From positions 1,054,001-1,118,000 of the forward strand of contig NZ_CP084561.1 in assembly GCF_021789315.1 (NCBI RefSeq): a stretch of DNA of 64,000 nucleotides, given 5' to 3'. The notes under the pieces were generated by a model, which saw only the letters and a list, made by a program, of their open reading frames with translations, searched no databases and was not told the origin of the DNA. The position numbers were made by a program, and so were the translations under genes. Shown here in pieces: positions 51,558-62,697 of this stretch (the first letter of the stretch is position 1; each line of letters opens with the position of its first letter). This DNA is from Arthrobacter sp. FW305-BF8. Its GTDB lineage: Bacteria > Actinomycetota > Actinomycetes > Actinomycetales > Micrococcaceae.

Positions 51558-52642
51558 GCGTTCACCCACTCGCTGGCTGAGGTCGCGTCCTCGCTGGTTG
51601 AGCTTGCCGAAACCCCGCTGGTTGAGCCCGTCGAAACCTCGCTGCCGAACGGCTCCTCCGGGCGGACCGGCTCGGTGAGCCGGGCGTAGGTGTCCGGGCG
51701 GCGGGTGGTCAGGAACGGGAACAGCGTCAGCCAGTCCTTACGCTGGTCCAGGTCGAGGTCGGCCACGAGGACGGCCGACTCGTCGCGGGGCGCCTGAACC
51801 AGGATGCGGCCGTAGGGGTCTGAGATGAAGGAGGAGCCGTAGAAGTTCAGGCTGCCCTCCTGGCCCCAGCGGTTCGGGACCACCATGAACAGGCCGTTGG
51901 CGATGCCGTTGCCCACGATCACCTGCTGCCAGAGGGGCTGGGTGTTAAAGTCCGGGAACAACGGCTCGGAACCGATCGCCGTCGGGTACACCAGCAGTTC
52001 GGCGCCGCCGAGGGAGTACATGCGGGCCAGTTCGGGGAACCACTCGTCCCAGCAGGTGGGCATGCCCAGCCGGGCGCCGCTGAGTTCAGCCGGGGCGTGG
52101 ACCTGATAGGCGTCCTCCGAGGACGGACCCTGGCGGAAGAACTTGTCCTCGTAGTATCCGGCGGTCACCGGGATGTGCAGCTTGTGGGTGCGGGCCAGGA
52201 GCTCGCCGGACGGGGACACGAGGATGGAGGTGTTCAGCCCCAGTCCGTCATCCGAGCCGTCCGGGTTGCCGGCGCGCTGGTAGAGCGACGCATGCACGGT
52301 GATGCCGTTCCGTCGGGCGGCCTCGGCAGCGAAGCGGAAGGTGGGGCCGGTCAGCAGGTCCTCGGCGGCGTCGGAAGGGCGCGGCCGGTCCTCGCAATGC
52401 CGCCCAAGGTCATTCTCCGGAACCTGGTCTGCGGGGTAGCGGGAGAGGGTGAGCTCGGGCAGGAACACCACGGTGGCGCCCAGCCGGGCGGCACGGTCGA
52501 TGCCGTCGTTGAGTTCCGCGTGGAGTGCGGCGGCGCTGCTGTGCCAGCGGTGCTGCACCACGCCGACCCTCAAGGCTGGACGTCCGGACGGCTCTGTCCG
52601 GGCGAGCGAAGCAGGCGCGTTGAGGCAGGTTATTTCGATCAT
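51554..52642 (-). CDS. aguB: N-carbamoylputrescine amidase (carbon-nitrogen hydrolase)
   Basis: A 362-residue nitrilase-superfamily enzyme. The catalytic triad is Glu in VVFLPELTLSR, Lys in ARTHKLHIPVTAGYYEDKFF, and Cys in LGMPTCWDEWFPEL. It converts N-carbamoylputrescine to putrescine, CO2 and ammonia. ATG 52642 follows GGAGAAATCATCATC. The last 30 or so residues (SEVSTGSTSGVSASSTSED) are Ser/Thr-rich, are not part of the family fold, and come from translated copies of the short repeat at 51594-51638. The operator at 52673-52697 lies 30 bases upstream. Confidence 0.9.
   Translation of the reverse strand: MIEITCLNAPASLARTEPSGRPALRVGVVQHRWHSSAAALHAELNDGIDRAARLGATVVFLPELTLSRYPADQVPENDLGRHCEDRPRPSDAAEDLLTGPTFRFAAEAARRNGITVHASLYQRAGNPDGSDDGLGLNTSILVSPSGELLARTHKLHIPVTAGYYEDKFFRQGPSSEDAYQVHAPAELSGARLGMPTCWDEWFPELARMYSLGGAELLVYPTAIGSEPLFPDFNTQPLWQQVIVGNGIANGLFMVVPNRWGQEGSLNFYGSSFISDPYGRILVQAPRDESAVLVADLDLDQRKDWLTLFPFLTTRRPDTYARLTEPVRPEEPFGSEVSTGSTSGVSASSTSEDATSASEWVNA
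51594..51638. repeat. Two copies of the CTGGTTGAGCNYGNCGAAACC repeat inside the aguB 3' end
   Basis: Copies at 51594-51614 and 51618-51638, with a weaker related stretch before them. The same unit occurs at 58908-58927, 60379-60398 and, in diverged form, 60436-60454. Here it is translated as the Ser/Thr-rich tail of AguB. Confidence 0.75.
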
Positions 52643-52672
52643 GATGATGATTTCTCCAGTGAGACGACCGTC

Positions 52673-52697
52673 ACTAAATGAATGACGTTCATTTAGT
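52673..52697. promoter_or_regulatory. Operator palindrome upstream of the agu operon
   Basis: ACTAAATGAA and TTCATTTAGT are perfect 10-bp arms around a 5-base centre. A weaker related site (TGAATG-CCGC-TCATTTA) lies at 52732-52748. The size and symmetry suit a TetR-type regulator. Lying about 30 bases before the aguB start, it can repress the operon. No dedicated regulator gene is adjacent. Confidence 0.7.
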
Positions 52698-52869
52698 ATG
52701 CACGCGCTGCGGGGGCGTGGCAAGGGCATATTGAATGCCGCTCATTTATGACCCTTGTGCCTGGCCCGCAAATAGTAAGTAAGCTGATCGTGAAATTCCG
52801 GCTCCGGCGCTCCCTGTGCCCTAACGCCTGCGGTAGCGTCGGAACCACTGGACCATTCGAGGAGGATTC

Positions 52870-53349
52870 ATGAAGGCTTCACCGACACTGACCAACAACA
52901 TGCAGGCCGTCCTGGCGGACCTGATCGAACTGCACATCCAGGGCAAGCAGGCGCACTGGAACATCGTTGGAACCAACTTCAGGGATCTGCATCTTCAGCT
53001 GGACGAGATCGTCGACGCCGCCCGGGCCTTTGCCGACGACATGGCGGAGCGCATGCGCGCCCTGCATGCCCTGCCGGACGGTCGCAGCGCCACTGTGGCG
53101 AAGGCGACCCACCTTCCGCAGTTCCCCGACGGGCTCATCAGCACCAAGGATGCGATCGACCGCATAGTCGCCGCACTCGAAGCGGCCGTGGGTACCATGC
53201 GCAAGGTCCATGACGAGGTGGATGAGGAAGACCCCACCACCGCGGACCTGCTGCACACCTTCATCGAAAAGCTCGAGCAGTATGCGTGGATGGTAGGCGC
53301 CGAGAATATGAAGGCGTCGGCCAGCGTCACGCACCCTGACACCAAGTAG
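52870..53349 (+). CDS. Dps-family ferritin-like DNA-protection protein
   Basis: A 159-residue four-helix-bundle protein of usual Dps length. The ferroxidase ligands are in QAHWNIVGTNFRDLHLQLDEIVDAA (His, Asp, Glu) and in the second half DEVDEEDPTTADLLHTF. It would form a dodecamer that stores iron and protects DNA from oxidants in starvation. ATG 52870 follows GAGGAGG. It stands alone between the divergent agu operon and a hairpin at 53381-53414, so it is monocistronic. Confidence 0.9.
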   Translation: MKASPTLTNNMQAVLADLIELHIQGKQAHWNIVGTNFRDLHLQLDEIVDAARAFADDMAERMRALHALPDGRSATVAKATHLPQFPDGLISTKDAIDRIVAALEAAVGTMRKVHDEVDEEDPTTADLLHTFIEKLEQYAWMVGAENMKASASVTHPDTK

Positions 53350-53380
53350 CCGGCGCGCCGCGCGCCGCCGGCTGGAGTAC

Positions 53381-53414
53381 GGGCAGCCCCGGAGGAATTT
53401 CTCCGGGGCTGCCC
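53381..53414. terminator. Bidirectional terminator between dps and the MFS gene
   Basis: GGGCAGCCCCGGAG (53381-53394) and CTCCGGGGCTGCCC (53401-53414) form a perfect 14-bp stem with a 6-base loop GAATTT. It serves the two convergent genes. Confidence 0.8.
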
Positions 53415-53462
53415 GTTGCTGTGTCGGCTGCCGTGGGTGCGGCGCCGGTTACTGCGTCCCGG

Positions 53463-55025
53463 CTACTTCGCGCGCGGAACGCGGCGAAGTACGACGGCGG
53501 CGAGCACCGAGGCTCCCGCCATCAGTACCAGCGCAATCGCCGCTGTGATGTGGACACCCGAATCAAACGCTGCCCGGGCGGCCGTCGTGAGGCCCTCGGC
53601 CACCGGGGCCGGCAGCGACCCGACCAGCTCCATGGCGCCGGCCAGGGTTTCCCTGGCCTGGTCTGCGGAGGCCGCCGGGATGGTTTGGGCAACAGCGTCG
53701 GGCAGGGAGAGGTGCTGCTGGTATGACGCGGTCAGGATCGATCCCAGGATGGCTGTGCCCAGGAGTGAGCCCACTTCGTATCCGGTCTCCGAGATCGCTG
53801 CGGCCGCTCCGGACTTGTCCGCGGGCACCGCTCCGAGAATCAGGTCGTTCGAGATGGTCTCGGCAGATCCCACACCCAGCGCCAGAATAAGGAGGGCGGC
53901 CAGCAGTGCTGTGGGACCGGCGTCGTGATTCCCGAACGCCACGAGGGCGTAACCGGTGGCGCTCAGCGCCAGTCCCGCGGCCACCACGAAGCCGGGGCGG
54001 ACCTTCCGGACCAGCGGAACCACCAGCAGTCCCGCCACCACCATGGCCGTAAGGGCAGGCAGCATCGCCGCGCCGGATTGCGAGGGCGACATGCCTTCAA
54101 GCAGCTGCAGGTGCTGGGCCAAAAACAGGATGAACCCGTTGTAGGAGAACAGCGCCAGGACGTTGGCCGTGATTGCAGTGCTGAACACCCGGTTCCTGAA
54201 CAGCGATAAGTCCAGCAGCGGGGATGCGAGGGCCCGCTGCCGGCGGACGAACACGAAACCCATGCCCAGGCCAAACGCCAGAACTCCGAGGGACTGCACG
54301 CCGGGGCCGTGGGTGGCCAGTTCCTTGATGCCATAGACCACCGGCACCATGGTCAGCATGGACAGTGCAATGCTTGGCCCGTCCACCCGTCCCGGGCTGG
54401 GGTCCTTGGACTCAGGTATGAGGAAGCGGCCGAAGACCAGCGGCGGCAGCATGATCGGTACGGCCACGAGCAGGACGGCGCCCCACCAGAAGTGCTCCAC
54501 CAGCCAGCCGCCGAAGATCGGCCCCAGCGCGGCGCCGCCGGAGAACCCGGCAGCCCAGATGGCCACCGCCAGCCTCCGCCTGCCGGGCTCCCGGAAGATG
54601 TTGCGGATCAGGGACAGCGTGGAGGGCATGAGCATGGCACCGAAGAATCCCATGGCCGCGCGGCCTGCAATGAGCCATTCGGCGCTCGGGGCGAAGGCTG
54701 ATGCCGCTGAGACCGCCGCAAATCCCGAAATGCCGACCAGCAGCAGCCGGCGGCGCCCGATCCTGTCGCCAAGGCTACCCATGGCGACGAGAAGTCCGGC
54801 CAGGACAAGGGCGTAGGCGTCCACTATCCACAACAGCTGCACGCCCGAGGGGTCCAGGGTGCGGGCGACCGCGGGAAGGGCGAACGTCAGCGCGGTGTTG
54901 TCCACGGCCACCAGGAGGACAGGGAACATCAGCAGGGCAAGGGCAAGCCAGTCGCGCGCGCCGCCACCGCCGGACGCCTGGGCGGCAGGTGTGCGCTCCC
55001 GGGGAAGGGCTGGGTTCATGGTCAT
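53463..55025 (-). CDS. MFS drug-efflux transporter, DHA2 (14 TM) type
   Basis: A 520-residue 14-helix MFS exporter. The N-terminal helix region is ALALLMFPVLLVAVDNTALTFALPAVAR with the Asp-Asn pair typical of DHA2. Motif A is GSLGDRIGRRRLLL, and the motif C-like stretch is AAGFSGGAALGPIFGGWL. It probably exports toxic organic compounds by proton antiport. The start is ATG 55025 or 55019. The palindrome at 55031-55056 contains a -10-like TATAGT just upstream, so the mRNA leader is very short or absent. The divergent TetR gene should repress it. Confidence 0.9.
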   Translation of the reverse strand: MTMNPALPRERTPAAQASGGGGARDWLALALLMFPVLLVAVDNTALTFALPAVARTLDPSGVQLLWIVDAYALVLAGLLVAMGSLGDRIGRRRLLLVGISGFAAVSAASAFAPSAEWLIAGRAAMGFFGAMLMPSTLSLIRNIFREPGRRRLAVAIWAAGFSGGAALGPIFGGWLVEHFWWGAVLLVAVPIMLPPLVFGRFLIPESKDPSPGRVDGPSIALSMLTMVPVVYGIKELATHGPGVQSLGVLAFGLGMGFVFVRRQRALASPLLDLSLFRNRVFSTAITANVLALFSYNGFILFLAQHLQLLEGMSPSQSGAAMLPALTAMVVAGLLVVPLVRKVRPGFVVAAGLALSATGYALVAFGNHDAGPTALLAALLILALGVGSAETISNDLILGAVPADKSGAAAAISETGYEVGSLLGTAILGSILTASYQQHLSLPDAVAQTIPAASADQARETLAGAMELVGSLPAPVAEGLTTAARAAFDSGVHITAAIALVLMAGASVLAAVVLRRVPRAK

Positions 55026-55030
55026 AAGTT

Positions 55031-55056
55031 AACTATACCGTCTGGACGGTATAGTT
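55031..55056. promoter_or_regulatory. TetR operator between the divergent MFS and tetR genes
   Basis: Perfect 12-bp arms AACTATACCGTC and GACGGTATAGTT around the centre TG. Each arm contains a TATAGT/ACTATA element that can act as the -10 box of the promoter in that direction. Binding of the repressor would thus close both promoters. Confidence 0.8.
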
Positions 55057-55080
55057 ACAGATCTCCCGCTGCGAAGGGGC

Positions 55081-55632
55081 ATGATGGAAGCCATGCCCAG
55101 AAAACCGGTCGCCCGCGGCGCAGTGCTCGATGCGTTTGAATCCCTGCTGATCGAGGTGGGGGAGCGTGCCGCCACACTTGACGCCGTGGCCGCCCGCGCT
55201 GGCGTGTCCAAGGGCGGGCTGCTGTATCACTTTCCGAACAAGGAAGCGCTGATCAGTGTCCTGCTGGACAGGCTGGACGAGTTCGCGGAGGCGGATGCCC
55301 AGGCCATGGCGGCGGCTCCAGAGGGTGCTGCCGCCTACTTCATCAAATCGTCCGTCTGGGCGGACACCCCGCTCGACCGTGCGATCGTGGCCGCCACCAG
55401 GCTCGCCGAGGTGGCGCACGAGGAGACCCGGCGCCGGTTCGCCCATATCCAGCAGCGGTGGCTCGACGAGATTGCCCGCGACGTCGGACCTGGCCTCGCG
55501 AAGGCCGTCCTCTATATGGGGGACGGGCTGTACTTCAACGCCATGCTGTCCATCGGCCCGGCCGCGACGCCGTCGGAGACCGCGGCCGACGTCGAAAGCC
55601 TTCTTGCGGCCCTCGACCGGCTGCGGGGGTAA
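55081..55632 (+). CDS. TetR-family transcriptional repressor
   Basis: A 183-residue TetR-type regulator. The N-terminal helix-turn-helix is at about residues 25-55 (AATLDAVAARAGVSKGGLLYHFPNKEALI), with a variable ligand-binding helical part after it. The start could be ATG 55081 (GAAGGGG just before) or ATG 55093; both keep the DNA-binding domain. It should bind the palindrome at 55031-55056 and release it when a drug-like ligand binds, allowing expression of the efflux pump. Confidence 0.9.
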   Translation: MMEAMPRKPVARGAVLDAFESLLIEVGERAATLDAVAARAGVSKGGLLYHFPNKEALISVLLDRLDEFAEADAQAMAAAPEGAAAYFIKSSVWADTPLDRAIVAATRLAEVAHEETRRRFAHIQQRWLDEIARDVGPGLAKAVLYMGDGLYFNAMLSIGPAATPSETAADVESLLAALDRLRG

Positions 55633-55763
55633 GCCGGCTGCGCGGGTAGTTGCGCGCCGGGGGTGGGCCAGCCCACGCCGCCACAGTTTGCAGACGCGAT
55701 CCCGGCGTAGGAGAATGGCCTCTGTGACAGCTGTCACCGCTCAACTGAATATGCCTTTGATCT

Positions 55764-56005
55764 GCGGCGGGAGAGTCCTGCAAGTAGGTACAAGCAGGCG
55801 CCGTAGGAGCAAAACCTCCCCAGGAATCTCTCAGGCCCATGTACCGCCGCGGCAAGGCAACTCTGGAAAGCAGCAGGCTGCCCGCATTGAATGTTCCGCC
55901 ACCGCGCGGACGGTTCAGGGCATGCTGTGCTCACCGACGGTGCAAGCGACGCCATAGACAAGCGTCGCGGAAACTCTCAGGTCCAATACAGAGCGGGGAG
56001 GAACC
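55764..56005 (+). ncRNA. Tandem glycine riboswitch
   Basis: Two glycine aptamers in series. In the first, P1 pairs GCGGCGG (55764-55770) with CCGCCGC (55844-55850), and conserved parts are GGAGAGTCCTG, GCGCCGTAGGAGCAAA, CCTCCCCAGGAATCTCTCAGG and AACTCTGGAAAGC. The second has CACCGACGGTGCAAGCG, CGCGGAAACTCTCAGGTCCAATACAGAG. The segment ends just before gcvP. Glycine binding should raise expression of the glycine cleavage genes. Confidence 0.92.
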
Positions 56006-56050
56006 CGAATCACTGTGGCGTACCCTGCGCCCTTAGTTATGGAGTTCCTT

Positions 56051-58897
<2,847 letters not shown>

Positions 58898-58907
58898 ATT
58901 CGTCCGG

Positions 58908-58950
58908 TGGTTGAGCCTGTCGAAACCCCGGATTTCGGCAGGCTCAATCA
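58908..58950. repeat. Inverted pair of the TGGTTGAGCCTGTCGAAACC repeat between gcvP and gcvT
   Basis: One copy runs forward (58908-58927) and a second, inverted copy (TTTCGGCAGGCTCAATCA) runs at 58933-58950. Together they form a long hairpin. It lies directly after the gcvP stop and before the gcvT ribosome binding site, and could act as a processing or attenuation site within the operon. Confidence 0.75.
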
Positions 58951-58978
58951 GCAGCCCACGCGCAAAGGATTTCACTCA

Positions 58979-60139
58979 ATGACTGAGAACTACACTGCCC
59001 TTTACGAGGAGCACAAGAAGCTGGGCGCCTCGTTCACCGACTTCGGCGGCTGGCAGATGCCGCTCAAGTACGGCTCCGAACTGGCCGAGCACCACGCCGT
59101 CCGCAACTCGGCCGGCATCTTCGACCTCTCCCACATGGGGGAAGTCTGGGTCACCGGCCCGGACGCCGGCGCGTTCCTGGACTACGCCCTGGCTGGCAAG
59201 ATTTCCGCGATGGCCGTCGGCAAGGCCAAGTACTCCCTGATCTGCAACGAGGACGGCGGCATCATCGACGACCTCATCGTGTACCGCCGCCCCTCCGCGA
59301 CCGAGGGTGCAGGAAACAGCACCGACAGGTTCCTGGTGGTCCCGAACGCCGGCAACGCCAAGGTGGTGGCCGAGGCCCTGGAGCAGCGGGCAGCGAACTT
59401 CGATGTCGCCGTCGTGGACGCCTCCGCCGAGACGTCGCTGGTCGCCGTGCAGGGCCCCAAGGCAGAGGAGATTCTCCTGCGCCTGGTCCCGGCAGCCCAG
59501 CACGAGCTGGTGACCGGGCTGAAGTACTACGCCGCCGTCGAGGTTTCCTTCCTGGTGGGCGGGGCCAGCCAGGACCTGCTGCTGGCCCGCACCGGGTACA
59601 CCGGTGAGGACGGCTTCGAGATTTTCGTGGAGAACGACGACGCCGCCGCCCTCTGGCAGTCCATCGTCGCCATCGCGGACGAGGGGGAGCTGACGCCGTC
59701 CGGGCTCGCCTCCCGCGATTCGCTCCGCCTCGAGGCCGGCATGCCGCTGTACGGCAACGAGCTCTCGCTGGACGGTGACCCGTTCGCCGCCGGCCTGGGC
59801 CCCGTCGTCGCGCTGTCCAAGGAAGGTGACTTCGTGGGCAAGGCCGCTCTGGCTGCCAAGAAGGAAGCCGGAGCCGGCTCCACCACGGGCCGCAAGCTCG
59901 TGGGCCTCAAGGGCCTGGGCCGCCGTGCCGGCCGGGGGCACTACCCGGTCCTCAAGGACGGCAGCGTCGTCGGCGAAGTCACCTCGGGCCAGCCAAGCCC
60001 CACCCTCGGCCACCCGGTCGCGATGGCCTATGTCGACGTCGCCTACGCCGAACCCGGCACTGCACTGGACATCGACCTGCGCGGCAAGGCGGAGCCGTTC
60101 GAAGTCGTCGCACTGCCTTTCTACAAGCGCTCCAAGTAG
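58979..60139 (+). CDS. gcvT: Aminomethyltransferase, T protein
   Basis: A 386-residue GcvT. It begins YTALYEEHKKLGASFTDFGGWQMPLKYGS, with the family's AGIFDLSHMGEVWVTGP. THF binding is indicated by ARTGYTGEDGFEIFVEND and LRLEAGMPLYGNELSLDGDPFAAGLGP. It transfers the methylene group from the H protein to tetrahydrofolate, releasing ammonia. The start is ATG 58979 after AAAGGA; an earlier in-frame ATG 58907 would translate the repeat and is rejected. About 510 bases separate it from gcvH. Confidence 0.95.
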   Translation: MTENYTALYEEHKKLGASFTDFGGWQMPLKYGSELAEHHAVRNSAGIFDLSHMGEVWVTGPDAGAFLDYALAGKISAMAVGKAKYSLICNEDGGIIDDLIVYRRPSATEGAGNSTDRFLVVPNAGNAKVVAEALEQRAANFDVAVVDASAETSLVAVQGPKAEEILLRLVPAAQHELVTGLKYYAAVEVSFLVGGASQDLLLARTGYTGEDGFEIFVENDDAAALWQSIVAIADEGELTPSGLASRDSLRLEAGMPLYGNELSLDGDPFAAGLGPVVALSKEGDFVGKAALAAKKEAGAGSTTGRKLVGLKGLGRRAGRGHYPVLKDGSVVGEVTSGQPSPTLGHPVAMAYVDVAYAEPGTALDIDLRGKAEPFEVVALPFYKRSK

Positions 60140-60648
60140 CCCGGCGGTCCTGTCCTGCCCAACCTTGCCGTCGCCGTCGGCCCGTCGTCCCCGACTCCGG
60201 GGCTGGCAAGCCCCAGTTTTCACGCGTGCTGCTCCTTCGTCGCTTTGACGCACGCTTTCGAAAACCGCGGCCAGCCAGCCCCTCGAGAGCAACTCGCCTT
60301 GGGTGGCAATCGAGACAGAACCGCTACCAGGATCAAGGCCTTCGAAGCCAAAGGTGCTGGGGGAGGACCGCTGACTGCTGGTTGAGCCTGTCGAAACCAG
60401 GCCGGGGCCTCGCCCTCGCAAGCTCGATCATTGGGGGTCGAGCTTGCCGAACCCTCGAGGCCCAGAAGTAGCCAGGACCCCCGCTTTATCTTTCACTGCC
60501 GTTGGTTCCTTCCCGGAACTGACGGCCGGGAACGGCAGGTGAGTGGATTCCGGAAGCGTGCGTCAAAGCGAGGAACGAGCAGCACGCGGAGGAATTCAGT
60601 CACCTGCCTCCCAACCCGACCACAGAAGTAACGAGATTAAGGAACACA
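60140..60648. other. Repeat-rich gap between gcvT and gcvH
   Basis: A 509-nt gap without a gene. It holds 38-nt inverted arms at 60223-60260 and 60551-60588, inside which are TTGAGC-type repeats at 60379-60398 and 60436-60454. It looks like a small palindromic repeat island rather than a coding region. Confidence 0.7.
60223..60588. repeat. Long inverted repeat flanking short repeats (MITE-like)
   Basis: The left arm (60223-60260; CGCGTGCTGCTC...CGCTTTGACGCACGCTT) and the right arm (60551-60588) are reverse complements over about 38 bases with two small gaps and one mismatch. About 290 bases lie between. No transposase is seen. The right-arm start GTGGATTCCGGAAGCGTGC recurs at 62558. Confidence 0.7.
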
Positions 60649-61032
60649 ATGGCAAAAGTTGCCGCTGAACTGCAGTACTCCGACGAGCACGAGTGGGTTT
60701 CCCGCGAGGACGGGAACGTTGTGTCCATTGGCATTTCCGCCGTGGCCACTGACGCCCTCGGCGACATTGTTTACGTGGACCTGCCCGAGGTCGGCTCGGC
60801 CGTGACCGCGGGGGAGACCTGCGGCGAGGTGGAGTCCACCAAGTCCGTATCGGACCTGTACTCCCCGGTGACGGGCGAGGTCACGGAGATCAACCCGGTC
60901 GTCGTCGAGGACCCGGCGCTGATCAACAGCGATCCGTACGGTGCAGGCTGGCTGTTCAAGGTGGCCGCCGATTCCGAGGGCCCGCTGCTGTCGGCCGAAG
61001 AGTACGCTTCCAAGAACGGCGGCGAGCTGTGA
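60649..61032 (+). CDS. gcvH: Glycine cleavage system H protein
   Basis: A 127-residue lipoyl carrier of normal length. The lipoylated Lys is in the family motif GEVESTKSVSDLYSPVTGEV near residue 65. It carries the aminomethyl group between the P and T proteins. ATG 60649 follows TAAGGAACACA. Its stop overlaps the glyA start (GTGA 61029-61032), showing translational coupling. Confidence 0.96.
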   Translation: MAKVAAELQYSDEHEWVSREDGNVVSIGISAVATDALGDIVYVDLPEVGSAVTAGETCGEVESTKSVSDLYSPVTGEVTEINPVVVEDPALINSDPYGAGWLFKVAADSEGPLLSAEEYASKNGGEL

Positions 61033-62363
61033 GCGGCGCAGGTGCCGCAGGCACAGAAACAGTCGCTTTCGAGCAGGTAGTGTCCCCGAGCCTGAACGCG
61101 GACCTCGCGGACCTGGATCCGGAGATCGCGGCGAAGATCGACGACGAGCTCGGCCGCCAGCGCGAGGGCCTGGAGATGATTGCGTCGGAGAACCACACCG
61201 CCGCGGCAGTGATGCAGGCGCAGGGTTCGGTGCTGACCAACAAGTACGCCGAGGGCTACCCGGGCAAGCGCTACTACGGCGGCTGCGAGCACGTGGACGT
61301 GATCGAGCAGTTGGCGATCGACCGGGTCAAGGCCCTGTTCGGTGCCGAGTACGCGAACGTCCAGCCGCACTCCGGTGCCCAGGCCAACGCCTCGGTGATG
61401 CACGCCCTGATCAAGCCGGGCGACACCATCATGGGCCTGAACCTGGCCCACGGCGGGCACCTGACCCACGGCATGCGGATCAACTTCTCCGGCCGCCTCT
61501 ACAACGTGATTCCGTACCAGGTCCGCGAAGAGGACCACCGGATCGACATGGCCGAGGTGGAGCGCCTGGCCCAGGAGCACAAGCCGCAGCTGATCGTGGC
61601 CGGCTGGTCCGCCTACGCCCGCCAGCTCGACTTCGCCGAGTTCCGCCGGATCGCCGATTCCGTGGGCGCCTACCTGATGGTGGACATGGCGCACTTCGCC
61701 GGCCTCGTGGCCGCGGGCCTGCACCCGTCCCCGGTCCCGCACGCGCACGTCACCACGTCCACGACGCACAAGACCCTCGCCGGTCCGCGCGGCGGCATCA
61801 TCCTGACCAACGACGCCGACGTCGCCAAGAAGATCAACTCGGCAGTGTTCCCCGGCCAGCAGGGCGGCCCGCTGGAGCACGTGATCGCGGGCAAGGCCGT
61901 GGCCTTCAAAATCGCCGCGTCCGAGGAGTTCAAGGAACGCCAGGAGCGCGTGCTCGCCGGTGCCCGGATCCTGGCCGAGCGCCTGGTCCAGCCCGACGTC
62001 ACGGCCGAGGGCATCTCCGTGGTCTCCGGCGGCACGGACGTGCACCTGGTCCTGGTGGACCTGCGCGACTGCGAGCTCGACGGCCAGCAGGCCGAAGACC
62101 GCCTCGCTGCGATCGACATCACCGTGAACCGCAACGCCGTGCCGTTCGATCCGCGTCCGCCGATGGTCACTTCCGGGCTGCGCATCGGCACCCCGGCGCT
62201 GGCCACCCGAGGCTTCGGCGAAGCAGCCTTCAGCGAGGTTGCGGACATCATCGCCGAGGCCCTGACCGCCGACGCCGGAGCCGACCTGTCCGGACTGCGC
62301 ACCCGGGTAGAGGCCCTGGCCGCCGCCCACCCGCTCTACCCGTCCGTAACACCGCTCAGCTGA
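61029..62363 (+). CDS. glyA: Serine hydroxymethyltransferase
   Basis: A 444-residue GlyA. It has GLEMIASENHTAAAVMQAQGSVLTNKYAEGYPGKRYYGGCEHVD, SGAQANASVMHALIKPGD, and the PLP Lys in TSTTHKTLAGPRGG. It interconverts glycine plus methylene-THF and serine, so it uses both products of the cleavage system. The start is GTG 61029, overlapping the gcvH stop. About 25 N-terminal residues before the conserved core are extra and alanine/glutamate rich. Confidence 0.96.
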   Translation: MSGAGAAGTETVAFEQVVSPSLNADLADLDPEIAAKIDDELGRQREGLEMIASENHTAAAVMQAQGSVLTNKYAEGYPGKRYYGGCEHVDVIEQLAIDRVKALFGAEYANVQPHSGAQANASVMHALIKPGDTIMGLNLAHGGHLTHGMRINFSGRLYNVIPYQVREEDHRIDMAEVERLAQEHKPQLIVAGWSAYARQLDFAEFRRIADSVGAYLMVDMAHFAGLVAAGLHPSPVPHAHVTTSTTHKTLAGPRGGIILTNDADVAKKINSAVFPGQQGGPLEHVIAGKAVAFKIAASEEFKERQERVLAGARILAERLVQPDVTAEGISVVSGGTDVHLVLVDLRDCELDGQQAEDRLAAIDITVNRNAVPFDPRPPMVTSGLRIGTPALATRGFGEAAFSEVADIIAEALTADAGADLSGLRTRVEALAAAHPLYPSVTPLS

Positions 62364-62697
62364 CCCAGCGGCTTGTTGAGGCCCGTCGGGTGCGGACTCC
62401 TCTGCATGCTCGGTCGCGAAGACGCCCGCTGAGCGGACGTGTCGCTCCCTTAGACGCATGCTGCCGGAGTCCCCACCCGAATGGGCCACATCCCCGGCCA
62501 TCTCTTGCGGTCCATCCGTCAGCCACTGCCGGTGTGGCGACGGGCGATGGTGGGCGGGTGGATTCCGGAAGCGTGCTCCCCACCGTCCCCCTAGCCTCGC
62601 AAGCTCGGCGAGGGAACCCGGACAGCGTGGGCCCAAGCACGCGGAGGAACCCGCCCGGGAGCCACCACCCCGACCACATGTCTAGTTAGGATTGATT
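62364..62697. other. Gap between glyA and sdaA with repeat motif
   Basis: A 334-nt gap. GTGGATTCCGGAAGCGTGC (62558-62576) and GCACGCGGAGGAA (62637-62649) repeat the ends of the unit at 60543-60594. A degraded TTGTTGAGGCCCGTCGGG at about 62371 resembles the TTGAGC repeat. No gene is supported. Confidence 0.6.

Noticed and set aside
58907..58978. Extended N-terminus of GcvT beginning at ATG 58907
   Set aside because: It translates the inverted repeat, has no ribosome binding site, and adds residues absent from GcvT.
60771..62636. Long open frame (about 620 codons) on the minus strand under gcvH and glyA
   Set aside because: It has no recognisable domain, is rich in Gly/Val/His/Asp, and mirrors two canonical genes; it is a shadow of GC-rich coding DNA.
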